From JAEUHM01 sp964538625 (lineage in GTDB: Bacteria; Verrucomicrobiota; Verrucomicrobiia; Verrucomicrobiales; Verrucomicrobiaceae): 64,000 nucleotides of DNA. The notes below the pieces were generated by a model. It searched no databases and was not told the origin of the DNA. It saw only the letters and a list, made by a program, of their open reading frames with translations. Made by a program: the position numbers and the translations under genes. Positions 26,090 to 34,911 of the stretch are shown here, piece after piece; position 1 is the stretch's first letter, and every line of letters starts with the position of its first letter. Where the stretch lies: assembly GCA_964538625.1 (NCBI GenBank), contig CAZIGH010000031.1:1-64000 (forward strand), given 5' to 3'.

Positions 26090-27718
26090 ATGCCTCGTCC
26101 TTCCCGCATCGCTTCTCTCATCTTGGCCAGCGCCGCTTCCGCATGGGCCGCTGGTGATACGCTCAATGATGTCCAGTCTCGGGCAGAAGAGCAGCTCAAG
26201 CAGGCCGAGCAACGCCTCGCCGCTTTGAGGCTCGAGATCGAGGCAGACACGGTACCGCTCACTCGGAAGCTCAACGAACTGGAGTCCAAGCTCACCCAGG
26301 TGAAGAGCCAGTTCGAGGACGTGGACCGAACGCTAGCCTCCAAGCAGCTTGAGAACACGAACCTTCAGTCTGAGGTCAAACGCAAAACCGAGGAGAATGC
26401 CTACCTCGGCAGCCTTATGGATGAGTTCACCCGCGGGCTGGAGTCCAAGCTCTTTTCCGGTGAGGTGGGACGTTACAAGCCCATGCTGGAATCCGCAAAG
26501 GCGGCGGTGAACAACCCGGACCTTGGTCAGTCGGACAAGTTCAAGTTTCAGCTCGCGGTGGTGAAGTCCGCGATGAGCCGCATCGAGGAGTTGGTGGGCG
26601 GAGCAAGATTTCCCGGTAGTGCGGTGGATTCGCGTGGAAACCTAGTAGAGGGTTCCTTTGCCATGTTTGGCCCGGCCGCCTACTTCGCCTCCAACCACGG
26701 CGATCTTGAGGGCTTGGCAGTGGTGCAGACCTCGTCACCCAATCCCATCGTCCGTGCCATTCCCAGTGCCATCGAAATGGCGGAACCTCACGAAAAGGTG
26801 GGCATGTGGATTGATGAGATTCGCGGCGAGGGAGAGAATGTGAAGGACCGTCCCGGAATCCGGGCCATCGTGGCAGATAGCGGCTCGGGCTGGCTTCCTC
26901 TGGATCCGACCAAAGGCGCGGCCTTGAAGAGCCTCATCAACAAGTTCAATCTTGTGGAGACCTTCATCCACGGTGGCTGGATCATGTGGCCAATTTTGGC
27001 AGCCTCCATCGCAGGTTTTACCGTGGCGCTCGAGCGTTTCTTCTTCGTGTTGATCGAAGGTCGCAAGCGCAGTCCCAAGAAGTTGCAGCAGTTCTTCGCG
27101 GCTTGTGAAAAGCATGACTTCGACGGAGCGGTGGCCATCAGCAAGACCACCAAGGACTTCATCGTGCGCGCCTTGGGTTATGCACTTGAACACCGAGAGA
27201 CATCCCTTCACAGCGCTTTGGTTTACTCCTCCACCACAGCGATGAAGCGTTTTAACCGGGGCCTCTCGGTGCTGGACACGGTGATCACGCTATCCCCCAT
27301 GCTCGGACTGCTTGGAACGGTGACAGGGATGATGGCCTCCTTTGACTCCATCAGTGGTGGCGATGGTGACCCCACCTCCGTGATGGGCGGCATTACCGAA
27401 GCGCTCATCGCCACGGCTGCGGGTCTCGGCATCGCGCTTATTTGCGTATTGCCCTACAACTACCTGAACTCGAAGATCGAGGTTGCTCAGAAGGAGCTCG
27501 AATCCGCCTCTGCCCGGCTGGAACTTCTCATCCAGGTGGCTGAGCAGGTGGCTCAGGAGAAGAAGCGGCTTGAAAACAATCCACCACCCTCCGCACCATC
27601 CCCGAAGGCTGAGGAGGCAGCTCCCGCAGTGGAATCCAAACCTGAGCTGGTGCGGGCTGATCCCGTGCGGCCTGAGGCAGAAGCGGACGACATGCCCGGC
27701 TCTGTGGTGCCGGCCTAA
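26090..27718 (+). CDS. TtpC/ExbB-type proton channel with periplasmic coiled coil
   Basis: A 542-residue fusion. After a signal peptide (1-20), residues about 25-110 form a coiled coil, followed by an alpha/beta periplasmic domain (about 115-275) resembling the adjacent DUF3450-like protein. Then comes the MotA/TolQ/ExbB domain with helices near 290-315 (GGWIMWPILAASIAGF), 394-418 (ITLSPMLGLLGTVTGM) and 437-460 (IATAAGLGIALICVLPYN). A charged, Pro/Glu-rich cytoplasmic tail ends the protein. Its architecture equals TtpC of TonB2 systems. Unlike those, no separate short ExbB gene follows, so this protein probably serves as the only ExbB here. The first ATG after the previous stop was taken as start. 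Confidence 0.87.
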   Translation: MPRPSRIASLILASAASAWAAGDTLNDVQSRAEEQLKQAEQRLAALRLEIEADTVPLTRKLNELESKLTQVKSQFEDVDRTLASKQLENTNLQSEVKRKTEENAYLGSLMDEFTRGLESKLFSGEVGRYKPMLESAKAAVNNPDLGQSDKFKFQLAVVKSAMSRIEELVGGARFPGSAVDSRGNLVEGSFAMFGPAAYFASNHGDLEGLAVVQTSSPNPIVRAIPSAIEMAEPHEKVGMWIDEIRGEGENVKDRPGIRAIVADSGSGWLPLDPTKGAALKSLINKFNLVETFIHGGWIMWPILAASIAGFTVALERFFFVLIEGRKRSPKKLQQFFAACEKHDFDGAVAISKTTKDFIVRALGYALEHRETSLHSALVYSSTTAMKRFNRGLSVLDTVITLSPMLGLLGTVTGMMASFDSISGGDGDPTSVMGGITEALIATAAGLGIALICVLPYNYLNSKIEVAQKELESASARLELLIQVAEQVAQEKKRLENNPPPSAPSPKAEEAAPAVESKPELVRADPVRPEAEADDMPGSVVPA

Positions 27719-27756
27719 CTCAACTCATCTCAACCAAACCACCCACACAAGACGAT

Positions 27757-28173
27757 ATGGCAGGAGGCGGAGGAGGCAGATCCATAGGAGGCAAGAAGAA
27801 GGCGAACATCCCGATCATTCCCTTGATCGACGTGGTGTTCTTCCTCCTGGCAACGTTCATCATGTACACCATGACCATGTCCAAGAACATGGGCGTCAAC
27901 GTGCAGCTACCGGGGGCCAGCACCAGTTCAAAACAGGAAAGTGGAGACGATTCGCTGACCATCTCAGTCCAGCCGAAGGGGGAAATCTTCTTTAATAAGG
28001 ACAAGATCAGCATGCAGCAGCTGCCTTTCCGGATTCAGAGTTTCAAGACCCAGCACAAGGAGCCGAAGGTCATCGTAAACTCGGATGAAGCGGTGGAGAT
28101 GAAGCACGTCATCGCCGTCATCGACGAGATCAAGGCTCAAGGCATTACGAAGGTCGGGTTTGCCACGAAGTAG
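27757..28173 (+). CDS. exbD: ExbD/TolR-type proton channel subunit
   Basis: A 138-residue protein with one N-terminal transmembrane helix (about 17-42). Asp25 in IPLIDVVFFLL is the membrane-embedded proton-carrying aspartate conserved in ExbD. The C-terminal periplasmic domain (about 60-136) has the ISVQPKGEIFFNK and KVIVNSDEAVEMKHVIAVID segments of the family. With the ExbB-like protein it would convert the proton gradient into TonB movement. It lies between the exbB-like and tonB genes (38 and 17 bp gaps). Length matches E. coli ExbD (141). Confidence 0.95.
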   Translation: MAGGGGGRSIGGKKKANIPIIPLIDVVFFLLATFIMYTMTMSKNMGVNVQLPGASTSSKQESGDDSLTISVQPKGEIFFNKDKISMQQLPFRIQSFKTQHKEPKVIVNSDEAVEMKHVIAVIDEIKAQGITKVGFATK

Positions 28174-28190
28174 TTTTCAACCCATCCATT

Positions 28191-28874
28191 ATGAAAGCCG
28201 CGTTTTGGTTTGCTGCCGCTGTTCTGTTGCACGTCGCTTTCCTCTTGTTTGGCAAGGCGCTGTTTCCAGCCGTCGTCAAGCATGAGGCCGTCAAGGTGAC
28301 GGAAGTGGACCTGACGGAAACGGCGGCCAAGGAGGAGGAAAAGCCCCAGGAGCAAGAGCAGGAAAAAGTGGAGGAGGCGGTAGAAGCACCTCCGGAACAG
28401 ATGGTGGATCTCAAAGCGTTCGAGGCACCTCAACCGGCCGGACCAGCGGCCCTTGCTCCGATGAGCCTCAGCGACCTTGCAGGTGCTCTCAATGGAGCTG
28501 CCGGTGAGAGCTTCTTCGGCGGTGGCGGTGGCATCACCAGCGGTGGTGTCATCGGTGGCACGGGGTCAGGCGTGCTCGGCGGTGCGGGCATGGATGGTGG
28601 ACTCGGCAGTGAGCAGGTGGATGAGAAGCCTCGTGCCATGGGCAGTCCTGACATCAAGCTGCCGCCTGAGCTTCGTAAGGCCAAGGGCAAGGTCGTCGTG
28701 AAAGTGGTGGTGGATGAGACCGGCCGCATCATCAAGCCGCAGATCGAATCTTCCACCAACGCGGCGCTCAACAAGCACGTCATCGAAGGCGTGCTGGCCA
28801 TGCGTTTTGAACCCGCTACGCGTGGGGGTAAAAAAGTGCCCGCCAAGGTGAGGCTGCCAATCGTGATCGGATGA
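28191..28874 (+). CDS. tonB: TonB protein with acidic and glycine-rich linker
   Basis: A 227-residue TonB: an N-terminal signal anchor (about 5-27, AAAVLLHVAFLLFG), a periplasmic linker, and the C-terminal domain (about 145-227: KGKVVVKVVVDETGRIIKP, VIEGVLAMRFEPA) that grips the receptor's TonB box. The linker is unusual. In place of Pro-Glu/Pro-Lys repeats it has a Glu/Gln-rich stretch (EEKPQEQEQEKVEEAVEA) and then a long glycine-rich stretch (about 105-135). It forms a set with the ExbB-like and ExbD proteins and the receptor at 22213. The last codons overlap the TPR gene by four bases (ATGA). Confidence 0.92.
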   Translation: MKAAFWFAAAVLLHVAFLLFGKALFPAVVKHEAVKVTEVDLTETAAKEEEKPQEQEQEKVEEAVEAPPEQMVDLKAFEAPQPAGPAALAPMSLSDLAGALNGAAGESFFGGGGGITSGGVIGGTGSGVLGGAGMDGGLGSEQVDEKPRAMGSPDIKLPPELRKAKGKVVVKVVVDETGRIIKPQIESSTNAALNKHVIEGVLAMRFEPATRGGKKVPAKVRLPIVIG

Positions 28875-30280
28875 GGGCGAACCTGATGAAGAATCTCCTC
28901 TGCTGCCTATTCGTCTTCGCCTGCACCGTTGGTGCGCTGGCGGATTCCGTTCTGTATCCTGCCGACTACTTTCGTTCGCCGCAGTTTCGGCGTGCTTTTC
29001 TGGCTTCACTTGGAGTGAAGACCGAGGTTGAACCCAAACTCAATGAAGAGGAGCAGCATTACCTCAGCCAGATCGAGCCTCACCTAGCGGATGCTATAGA
29101 CGACAGTATAGCGGCGCTACTGAAGATTACGAAACCTGAGAGCACCGCCCGGTTTGATTACGAATTGGGCATCCTTTACTTCCGCAAGAACGATCTTAAC
29201 ACGGCGGAGCTCTGGCTGTCCCGGGCGGTAACCAAGTTTGAACGCTTCCTGCGTGCGCACCAGAACCTCGGCCGCATTCTCTACCGCACCCAGAAGTATG
29301 ACAAAGCCATCGAGCACATCACCAAGGCGCTGGCGCTAGGGCAAGCTGATGAGGAACTTTACGGTCTGCTTGGAATCTGCTACATGTCCACAGACCAGGC
29401 GCTTTCGGCAGAGTCCGCCTTCCGAAGTGCGGTCATGCTGGGGCCGAAAACGTTAGATTGGAAGATGGGACTGGCCCAAGCCATCTCCAAGCAGGGGAAA
29501 GCATCTGAGGCGGTGGCACTTTTTGGTGAACTCATTCAGAACAACCCCACCCGCACTGATATCATAGGCTACCAGGCCATGGCGCATTTGGCCAACAAGG
29601 CACCGCTTGAGGCAGCGAAGAACTACGAGGTGCTGGCCATGCTTGGCAAGGCCACTCCCAAACAGCTCAGCGACCTCGGAGACATCTATTTGAATGAGGC
29701 CATTTATCCCCTGGCCGCCAGCGCTTACCTGCGCTCCATCCAAGTGCCAGACGCGCCGGCTCAGCCGGAGTCAGCCCTGCGTGCGGTAGAACTGCTGGCT
29801 GCGCGAGGAGCCGGAAATGAAGTGCGGGAACTCATCAGCGGCATCAATGCCGCTTTTCCGAGCTTGGATTCCGCATTGAAAATCCGAATGCTTAAGACGC
29901 AGGCCCGGATTGCGGTTGCTGAGGAAGATGGTGCCATGGCGGTCAAACTGCTGGAGGAGATTCATGAGGCCAGTCCGCTGGACGGAGAGGTCATCATGCT
30001 CCTCGCAGATCACTACGCCAGGAACGATGACCGGGCGAAATCCATGTTTTATCTCGAGCGTGCGCTGAAGATTCCTGCTGTGGAAGCCCCGGCTAGCATC
30101 AAGCTTGCTCAGGCCATTATGGCCGAGTCAGCGCGTGAGACGGACAAAGCCAAGCGCGGTGAGAAGCTCCAGCGAGCCATTGAGTTGATCAAACGTGCCA
30201 ATGAACTGAAACCCAACGAAGCGCTGGCCCGCTATCTCGCTGACCTGGAGCGTGCGCTGTCGAAGATGCGGGGTGGCTGA
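28871..30280 (+). CDS. TPR protein of the TonB2-type cluster
   Basis: A 469-residue exported protein (signal peptide about residues 6-24, ending ALADS) built of roughly nine tetratricopeptide repeats, for instance YELGILYFRKNDLNTAELWL, HQNLGRILYRTQKYDKAIEH and GLLGICYMSTDQALSAESAF. The last TPR-like block ends near residue 460. TPR proteins directly after tonB are standard in TonB2-type operons, where they affect uptake through the outer membrane. Its start overlaps the tonB stop by four bases; ATG 15 bp further in is also possible. It converges with phoR, with only 32 bp between them and no visible terminator. Confidence 0.85.
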   Translation: MRANLMKNLLCCLFVFACTVGALADSVLYPADYFRSPQFRRAFLASLGVKTEVEPKLNEEEQHYLSQIEPHLADAIDDSIAALLKITKPESTARFDYELGILYFRKNDLNTAELWLSRAVTKFERFLRAHQNLGRILYRTQKYDKAIEHITKALALGQADEELYGLLGICYMSTDQALSAESAFRSAVMLGPKTLDWKMGLAQAISKQGKASEAVALFGELIQNNPTRTDIIGYQAMAHLANKAPLEAAKNYEVLAMLGKATPKQLSDLGDIYLNEAIYPLAASAYLRSIQVPDAPAQPESALRAVELLAARGAGNEVRELISGINAAFPSLDSALKIRMLKTQARIAVAEEDGAMAVKLLEEIHEASPLDGEVIMLLADHYARNDDRAKSMFYLERALKIPAVEAPASIKLAQAIMAESARETDKAKRGEKLQRAIELIKRANELKPNEALARYLADLERALSKMRGG

Positions 30281-30312
30281 TTCAGCAGGTGGAGATGGTG
30301 CGGACAGTGGCT

Positions 30313-31437
30313 CTAGCTCGTGGGCAGGGTCATGGTGAAGACCGTCTCCACGCCCGGAATACTGCGCACACCCACTTGTCCGCCGTGTGCCTCTACGGCG
30401 CGCTTCACGATCGAGAGACCAAGGCCGGTGCCCTTGATCTCCTGGGAATGGTGTTTGGCACAGCGGAAGAATCGCTTGAACACGAAGGGCAGATCTTCAG
30501 ATGGGATGCCGATGCCATTGTCCATAACCGATAGCGTGACAGCTTCGCTCGTCCAGGTTCCGGAGATGGTAATCACCAGCCCAGGCTTGGCATTCTCCTT
30601 CAAGGCGTTCTCAATGAGGTTGGTGAAGATTTGATCCCAGTAGAAGCGGTCACCATTGATGATACCATCAGCCGGGAGATCAATGTTTACCAGCGGCTGG
30701 CGAAGGTCGATGAGAGGAGTGAGGTGCTCCAGGACATCCTCCACACAACCGCGAACGTGGAAGGGCTCGAAGCGCAGCTGGCCATCGCTTCCCTCCAGGC
30801 GTGAGATGGTCAGCATGTCTTCGATGATGCGCATCATGCGACGGCTGTGCTTGTCCATGACCTCCAGACAGCGCTGCATGGAGGCCGATCCCTTGAACAT
30901 GCCGCTCTGAAGGGTTTCAATGTATCCGTGGATCAGTGCTAGCGGTGTGCGCAGCTCGTGACTGGCGTTGGTAACGAAGTCCTTTCTTATCTGCTCGGTG
31001 TGCATCTGCTCGGTCACATCCTCCACCATTAGCAGGCACAGGTGGCGGGCATTGAGCGAGACTAGTGAGGCTTCAACGCGGTAAACAAGCTCACCTGATG
31101 CGGTAGTGGAACGGTACTGCACCATCGTCCGCAGTCCATTTTGAAGCGTTTGGCTGGCAGCATGGACCAACTCGGAAGGGAAGCCCGCTTCTTCCATGGT
31201 CACTCCTGCCGTGGCAGGCGAGCTAGGAAACATGCGGCCAAGGGTGCGGTTGGAAAACTGGATCTTCAAACGCTCATCCACGAGCAGCATTCCTTGCCTT
31301 GCCTCGTCGAGCAACAACAGCGCCAGACCTGCATCTGGCCGAGCATCGTCCCCAGTGCCATCGAACTTCGTCTCAGTTCTTTGGGCCGTGTTCCTGGTGT
31401 TGCGCGTGCGGGAGAGGGTGGCGCTTCTGGCGCTCAT
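30313..31437 (-). CDS. phoR: PhoR-type sensor histidine kinase without membrane segments
   Basis: A 374-residue kinase: PAS-like domain (about 38-140, GMLLVDERLKIQFSNRTLGR), HisKA dimerisation domain with His160 in FVTNASHELRTPLALIHGYI (a PhoR-type H box), and HATPase_c domain with N box (NLIENALKEN), G1 (DNGIGIP) and G2 (GTGLGLSIV). It lacks the two N-terminal transmembrane helices of E. coli PhoR and starts with a charged Ser/Thr/Arg-rich segment, so it is probably cytosolic. It overlaps phoB by four bases (ATGA), the usual phoB-phoR order. Phosphate sensing in E. coli needs PstSCAB-PhoU; none is in this window. Confidence 0.9.
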   Translation of the reverse strand: MSARSATLSRTRNTRNTAQRTETKFDGTGDDARPDAGLALLLLDEARQGMLLVDERLKIQFSNRTLGRMFPSSPATAGVTMEEAGFPSELVHAASQTLQNGLRTMVQYRSTTASGELVYRVEASLVSLNARHLCLLMVEDVTEQMHTEQIRKDFVTNASHELRTPLALIHGYIETLQSGMFKGSASMQRCLEVMDKHSRRMMRIIEDMLTISRLEGSDGQLRFEPFHVRGCVEDVLEHLTPLIDLRQPLVNIDLPADGIINGDRFYWDQIFTNLIENALKENAKPGLVITISGTWTSEAVTLSVMDNGIGIPSEDLPFVFKRFFRCAKHHSQEIKGTGLGLSIVKRAVEAHGGQVGVRSIPGVETVFTMTLPTS

Positions 31438-32138
31438 GATTCAGCGGGTTGGAGTCGTGTAGGATCAGTGCAGAAGAAGTAACCCTGGCCGCGCACTGTC
31501 TGAATGTGAATGCCCTGTTCTCCAAGCTTTTCACGCAGCCGTTTGATATGCGTGTCCAGCGTACGGGACTGGGAGTCATCCGAGTAGCCCCACACCATGT
31601 TCAGAAGTTCGGAGCGGCCGTGAACCACGTCTGGGTTCTCCATCAGTGCGGTGACGAGCTTCAGTTCGGTGATGGTAAGGTCCACGGCGATGTCGTTCAC
31701 GGAGAGGACCATGTTTTTCCTGTCCAGACGGAAGGGGCCTATGCGGTGCTCGGCGAGGGTGACGACCTTTTTCGAGCGGCGCAGCACCGCCTGAATCCGA
31801 AGCATCAGCTCACGAGGGGAGAAGGGTTTGGTCAGGTAGTCGTCTGCACCGCTTTCGAGGCCGGCGATGCGGTCATTCGTCTGCGCGCGTGCCGTGAGCA
31901 TGACTACGGGGATGTGACGTGTTCTCGTGTCACCGCGGAGGCGTTTGTGAACCTGAACGCCATCGATACCCGGCAGCATGAGGTCAAGCACGATGAGGTC
32001 CGGCTCAAAACTGATGGCTGCGGGGACGACAGCCAGCCCATGCCCGACGGAGTGCACTTCGTGCCCCTCTCGCTGAAGATGCAGCGTCAGAAGGTCCACA
32101 ATGTCCTTTTCGTCATCTACAACCAGTATTTTGCTCAT
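31434..32138 (-). CDS. phoB: PhoB-type OmpR-family response regulator
   Basis: A 234-residue regulator with a receiver domain (phospho-acceptor Asp52 in LIVLDLMLPGIDG; acidic pocket VVDDE at 6-10; Lys in LTKPFSPREL) and a winged-helix DNA-binding domain (about 135-228: ITELKLVTALMENPDVVHGR, SRTLDTHIKRLREKLGE, IQTVRGQGYFF). It is first in the phoBR pair. In E. coli PhoB binds 7-bp direct repeats spaced by four bases upstream of phosphate-starvation genes. A candidate repeat lies at 32235-32252 about 100 bp upstream of this start, consistent with autoregulation. It is divergent from the choice-of-anchor-I gene. Confidence 0.92.
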   Translation of the reverse strand: MSKILVVDDEKDIVDLLTLHLQREGHEVHSVGHGLAVVPAAISFEPDLIVLDLMLPGIDGVQVHKRLRGDTRTRHIPVVMLTARAQTNDRIAGLESGADDYLTKPFSPRELMLRIQAVLRRSKKVVTLAEHRIGPFRLDRKNMVLSVNDIAVDLTITELKLVTALMENPDVVHGRSELLNMVWGYSDDSQSRTLDTHIKRLREKLGEQGIHIQTVRGQGYFFCTDPTRLQPAES

Positions 32139-32234
32139 GCGGGATCAATCCGGCAATGGACCGCTTCGTTTCCGTGCCACAATGGACGCGGTGTTACGAT
32201 GTTGTTGCATTGGGAACTTGAGGGCTTTTTCAAT

Positions 32235-32252
32235 ATGACAGGGTTGTGACGT
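32235..32252 (-). promoter_or_regulatory. Pho-box-like direct repeat between phoB and the phytase-like gene
   Basis: Read on the minus strand: ACGTCAC-AACC-CTGTCAT. The second half site is a perfect match to the PhoB half site CTGTCAT; the first agrees at 5 of 7 with CTGTCAC. The 7-4-7 spacing is exact. It is oriented toward phoB and lies 49 bp from the start of the divergent choice-of-anchor-I gene, so it could serve either or both. No strong -10 hexamer sits at the expected distance. Confidence 0.4.
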
Positions 32253-32300
32253 TGCCGCGCTTTACCGATGTCACACACCGGAGCAGCATCGGGCTCCATC

Positions 32301-34883
32301 ATGAGAGCCTCCATATTCACACTCTTAGCCGTCTCACTTGCTGCCCTGCCGATGAAATCGCGGGCGCTGTCCGTTCTTTCGTCCAACCCGCTGGACCCAG
32401 AGAACGCCGAGATCATCGACTACTCGCCTGTCAACAATACGCTCGTCAGCACCAGTTCCGCCGTCGCCACGGGGGGCTTTGGAGTGAAGCTTTACACCGT
32501 CAACGCTGACGGCACGCTGACCGAACGTGCGGTGGTCGCTTATGACGACGCTTTTGGAGCCGTGGAAAACATGTTCTCTACCAGTTCAGCTGCGCTTGAC
32601 CCGAAGGGACGTGGTTTTGGCGCTGTGGCGCTCATTCCGCTCGCCAATGCCAGCGTCAAGGGCAAGGTGGCCTTCTTTGACTTCCGCGCCAGCACTGCGG
32701 CCTCTGCACGGAAGCTGAAAGTCCTCGAGGTGGGATTCCACCCGGACGCCATCAAGTTCACTCCGGACGGCTCCAAGCTCATCGTAGCCAACGAAGGCGA
32801 AATCAAAGCTGTAGCGCTGTCCGCTGCTTCAGCGGTGACGGCCTCCGCCGTGGTGCCAGTGGCCAGTACGTCGCTGCTGGTGGCCGGTATGGATGTCTTT
32901 GGCGGCAGCATTCCCGGTGGGACTACCATTCAGTCCATCGACAGTGCCACGCAGATCACGCTGAGCGCTCCGGTCACTCTTTCTTCCGGTGCTTCCTTCA
33001 ACGCACAGCTTCCGACCAACTTGGATGCTCCGGGTTCCATCAGCATCATTGACCTCACTGGCGTGACCTCGCCTGCGTCCATCGCAGCGGCCACGTTTAC
33101 CCAGTCCCGTGTCACTGAGTTTGATTTCCAGGCAGCCAATCTTGCGACTGGAGTCAACATCAATGGGGTTCGCTACAATCACTTTGGTCTCCCCCCGGCG
33201 GACCGTTATCGCTTCATTGAGCCGGAGAATCTGGCCCCGATGAATGACAAAGTCTATGTGACGCTTCAGGAGAACAACGCCATTGCTGAGTTCACCTACG
33301 CCACCTCCAAGTGGACCAAAATCACTCCGCTCGGCACCCTTACCCAGACCATTGATGCTTCCGATCAGGATGGTCCCTCAAACGCCAAGGCCGTTCAGAT
33401 TGACGAAGTGGTGGCAGGTATCCCCATGCCAGATGCCATCGTGGCCTACGAGGTGGGCGGTCAGCGCTACCTAGTCACTGCCAACGAGGGCGACGCCCGT
33501 CCTGACGATGCTGACATCGCCCGTGTCTCTGCCACAGGTACTTTGGCGGCTACCAAGAAAGGAATGCCAATGGATCCCACGGTGCTGGCTTCCGGCATTA
33601 ACGCTAACAACCGGCTGGCCCGCTTGAACATTTCTCTGGTAGATGGCGACATTGACAACGATGACGACATCGACATCCCGACCATGATCGGCACCCGTTC
33701 GTTCAGCATCTGGAATGCGACCACCGGTGCCCTTGTGTGGGACAGCGGCAGTCTTGAGACGTTGCTTTACAGCCTTGCTCCTGCTTTCCACAACATCAAT
33801 AATGGCAACTTGGCCGACTGGGACACCCGCTCGGATGATAAGGGTCCTGAACCGGAGGCGCTCGCTATCGGTACCTACGGCAGCAGCGTGTTGGCCTTTG
33901 TCGGCATGGAGCGTCAGAATGGTCTTCTGATCTACAACATTACGAATCCAACCAACCCGCAGTTCCTGGGCTATCAGAACCACCTGGACCGCGGCATCAT
34001 CTCTCCTGAGTCCATCGTGTTCATCCCAGCGGCGGGCAGCCCCAGCACCATGCCCATGTTTGTGGCGGGATTTGAAGGCACCGGTTCGGCGGGGAACGGC
34101 ATCATCGTTCACGACATCTACACGCGCCACGACGTGCTCATTTACAGGCTCGCCGCAGCTCGCAACTGGCAGCAGGATGAGGTTTACAACCCAGCCTCCG
34201 CTTCCCCCATCACTCGCAATCCGCGGGCTGGTGTCATGAGAGACAATGCTTACTTCATTGTGGATCGCACCGCGAACGAGGTGAAGACGATTTCTTACTT
34301 CAGCCGTGTGCTGGACGGTGCCTCGCTGAAGGAATACACCGTGAGCACGGATGACTTTGCTCCTTGGGCGGTCACGCTTCCCACAGGGGGCGAGATGGAG
34401 TATCTCCAGACGCTGGCTCCTGGCGTGGGAGTGATGACTTCCTCCTTCAAGAGAGGTGAAACGCTCGTAGCCAACGATGACCTGGACCTGGATGGCGATT
34501 CGGTGAACGACCGCGGAACCAGCAGCGACCTCTTTTATCTCATTGGTGCAGGCAAGGACATGACCTTTGGCAAGAAGCCGAACACGGTGACGCTGGCTAA
34601 AGTCCCCACCCGCATGACTGGCGTTGCCCGTCAGGTGCTTGCTGCGGAACTGGGTGACACGGATGGCCCTGGCCCGCTTGGACCCGTTCGCCAGGTATTC
34701 CTTCGTTCCACCGGAGCCCAGACGGCTACGCTCGACACCGTTCTTACCACGAAGGTGCTCACGCTGACAGCGGCTGCCAACGGTAACCTCGTCCTCAGTG
34801 ACATGGACCAAGCTACCGCAGAGGTAGTGCAAGTGCTCAGCAAGCTCGGCTACGACGCCGCTGACCCGCTGGCGGCTCCTTGA
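32301..34883 (+). CDS. Choice-of-anchor-I / phytase-like secreted protein
   Basis: An 860-residue protein with a signal peptide (about residues 1-22, ending SRA). Beta-propeller-like repeats follow: GGFGVKLYTVNADGT, then LKVLEVGFHPDAIKFTPDGS, KLIVANEGE, VTANEGDARPDDAD and GIISPESIVFIPA. These are features of the choice-of-anchor-I family related to esterase-like phytases, proteins often found in phosphate-starvation regulons. Residues about 175-250 form an inserted Ser/Ala-rich domain, possibly a repeat or spacer. I chose the ATG that opens the signal peptide; another start is 33 bp upstream. The divergent phoB gene and the terminator at 34912 make it a monocistronic unit. Confidence 0.78.
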   Translation: MRASIFTLLAVSLAALPMKSRALSVLSSNPLDPENAEIIDYSPVNNTLVSTSSAVATGGFGVKLYTVNADGTLTERAVVAYDDAFGAVENMFSTSSAALDPKGRGFGAVALIPLANASVKGKVAFFDFRASTAASARKLKVLEVGFHPDAIKFTPDGSKLIVANEGEIKAVALSAASAVTASAVVPVASTSLLVAGMDVFGGSIPGGTTIQSIDSATQITLSAPVTLSSGASFNAQLPTNLDAPGSISIIDLTGVTSPASIAAATFTQSRVTEFDFQAANLATGVNINGVRYNHFGLPPADRYRFIEPENLAPMNDKVYVTLQENNAIAEFTYATSKWTKITPLGTLTQTIDASDQDGPSNAKAVQIDEVVAGIPMPDAIVAYEVGGQRYLVTANEGDARPDDADIARVSATGTLAATKKGMPMDPTVLASGINANNRLARLNISLVDGDIDNDDDIDIPTMIGTRSFSIWNATTGALVWDSGSLETLLYSLAPAFHNINNGNLADWDTRSDDKGPEPEALAIGTYGSSVLAFVGMERQNGLLIYNITNPTNPQFLGYQNHLDRGIISPESIVFIPAAGSPSTMPMFVAGFEGTGSAGNGIIVHDIYTRHDVLIYRLAAARNWQQDEVYNPASASPITRNPRAGVMRDNAYFIVDRTANEVKTISYFSRVLDGASLKEYTVSTDDFAPWAVTLPTGGEMEYLQTLAPGVGVMTSSFKRGETLVANDDLDLDGDSVNDRGTSSDLFYLIGAGKDMTFGKKPNTVTLAKVPTRMTGVARQVLAAELGDTDGPGPLGPVRQVFLRSTGAQTATLDTVLTTKVLTLTAAANGNLVLSDMDQATAEVVQVLSKLGYDAADPLAAP

Positions 34884-34911
34884 GTGATCCCTCCGGGTTG
34901 AAATAGTGACG

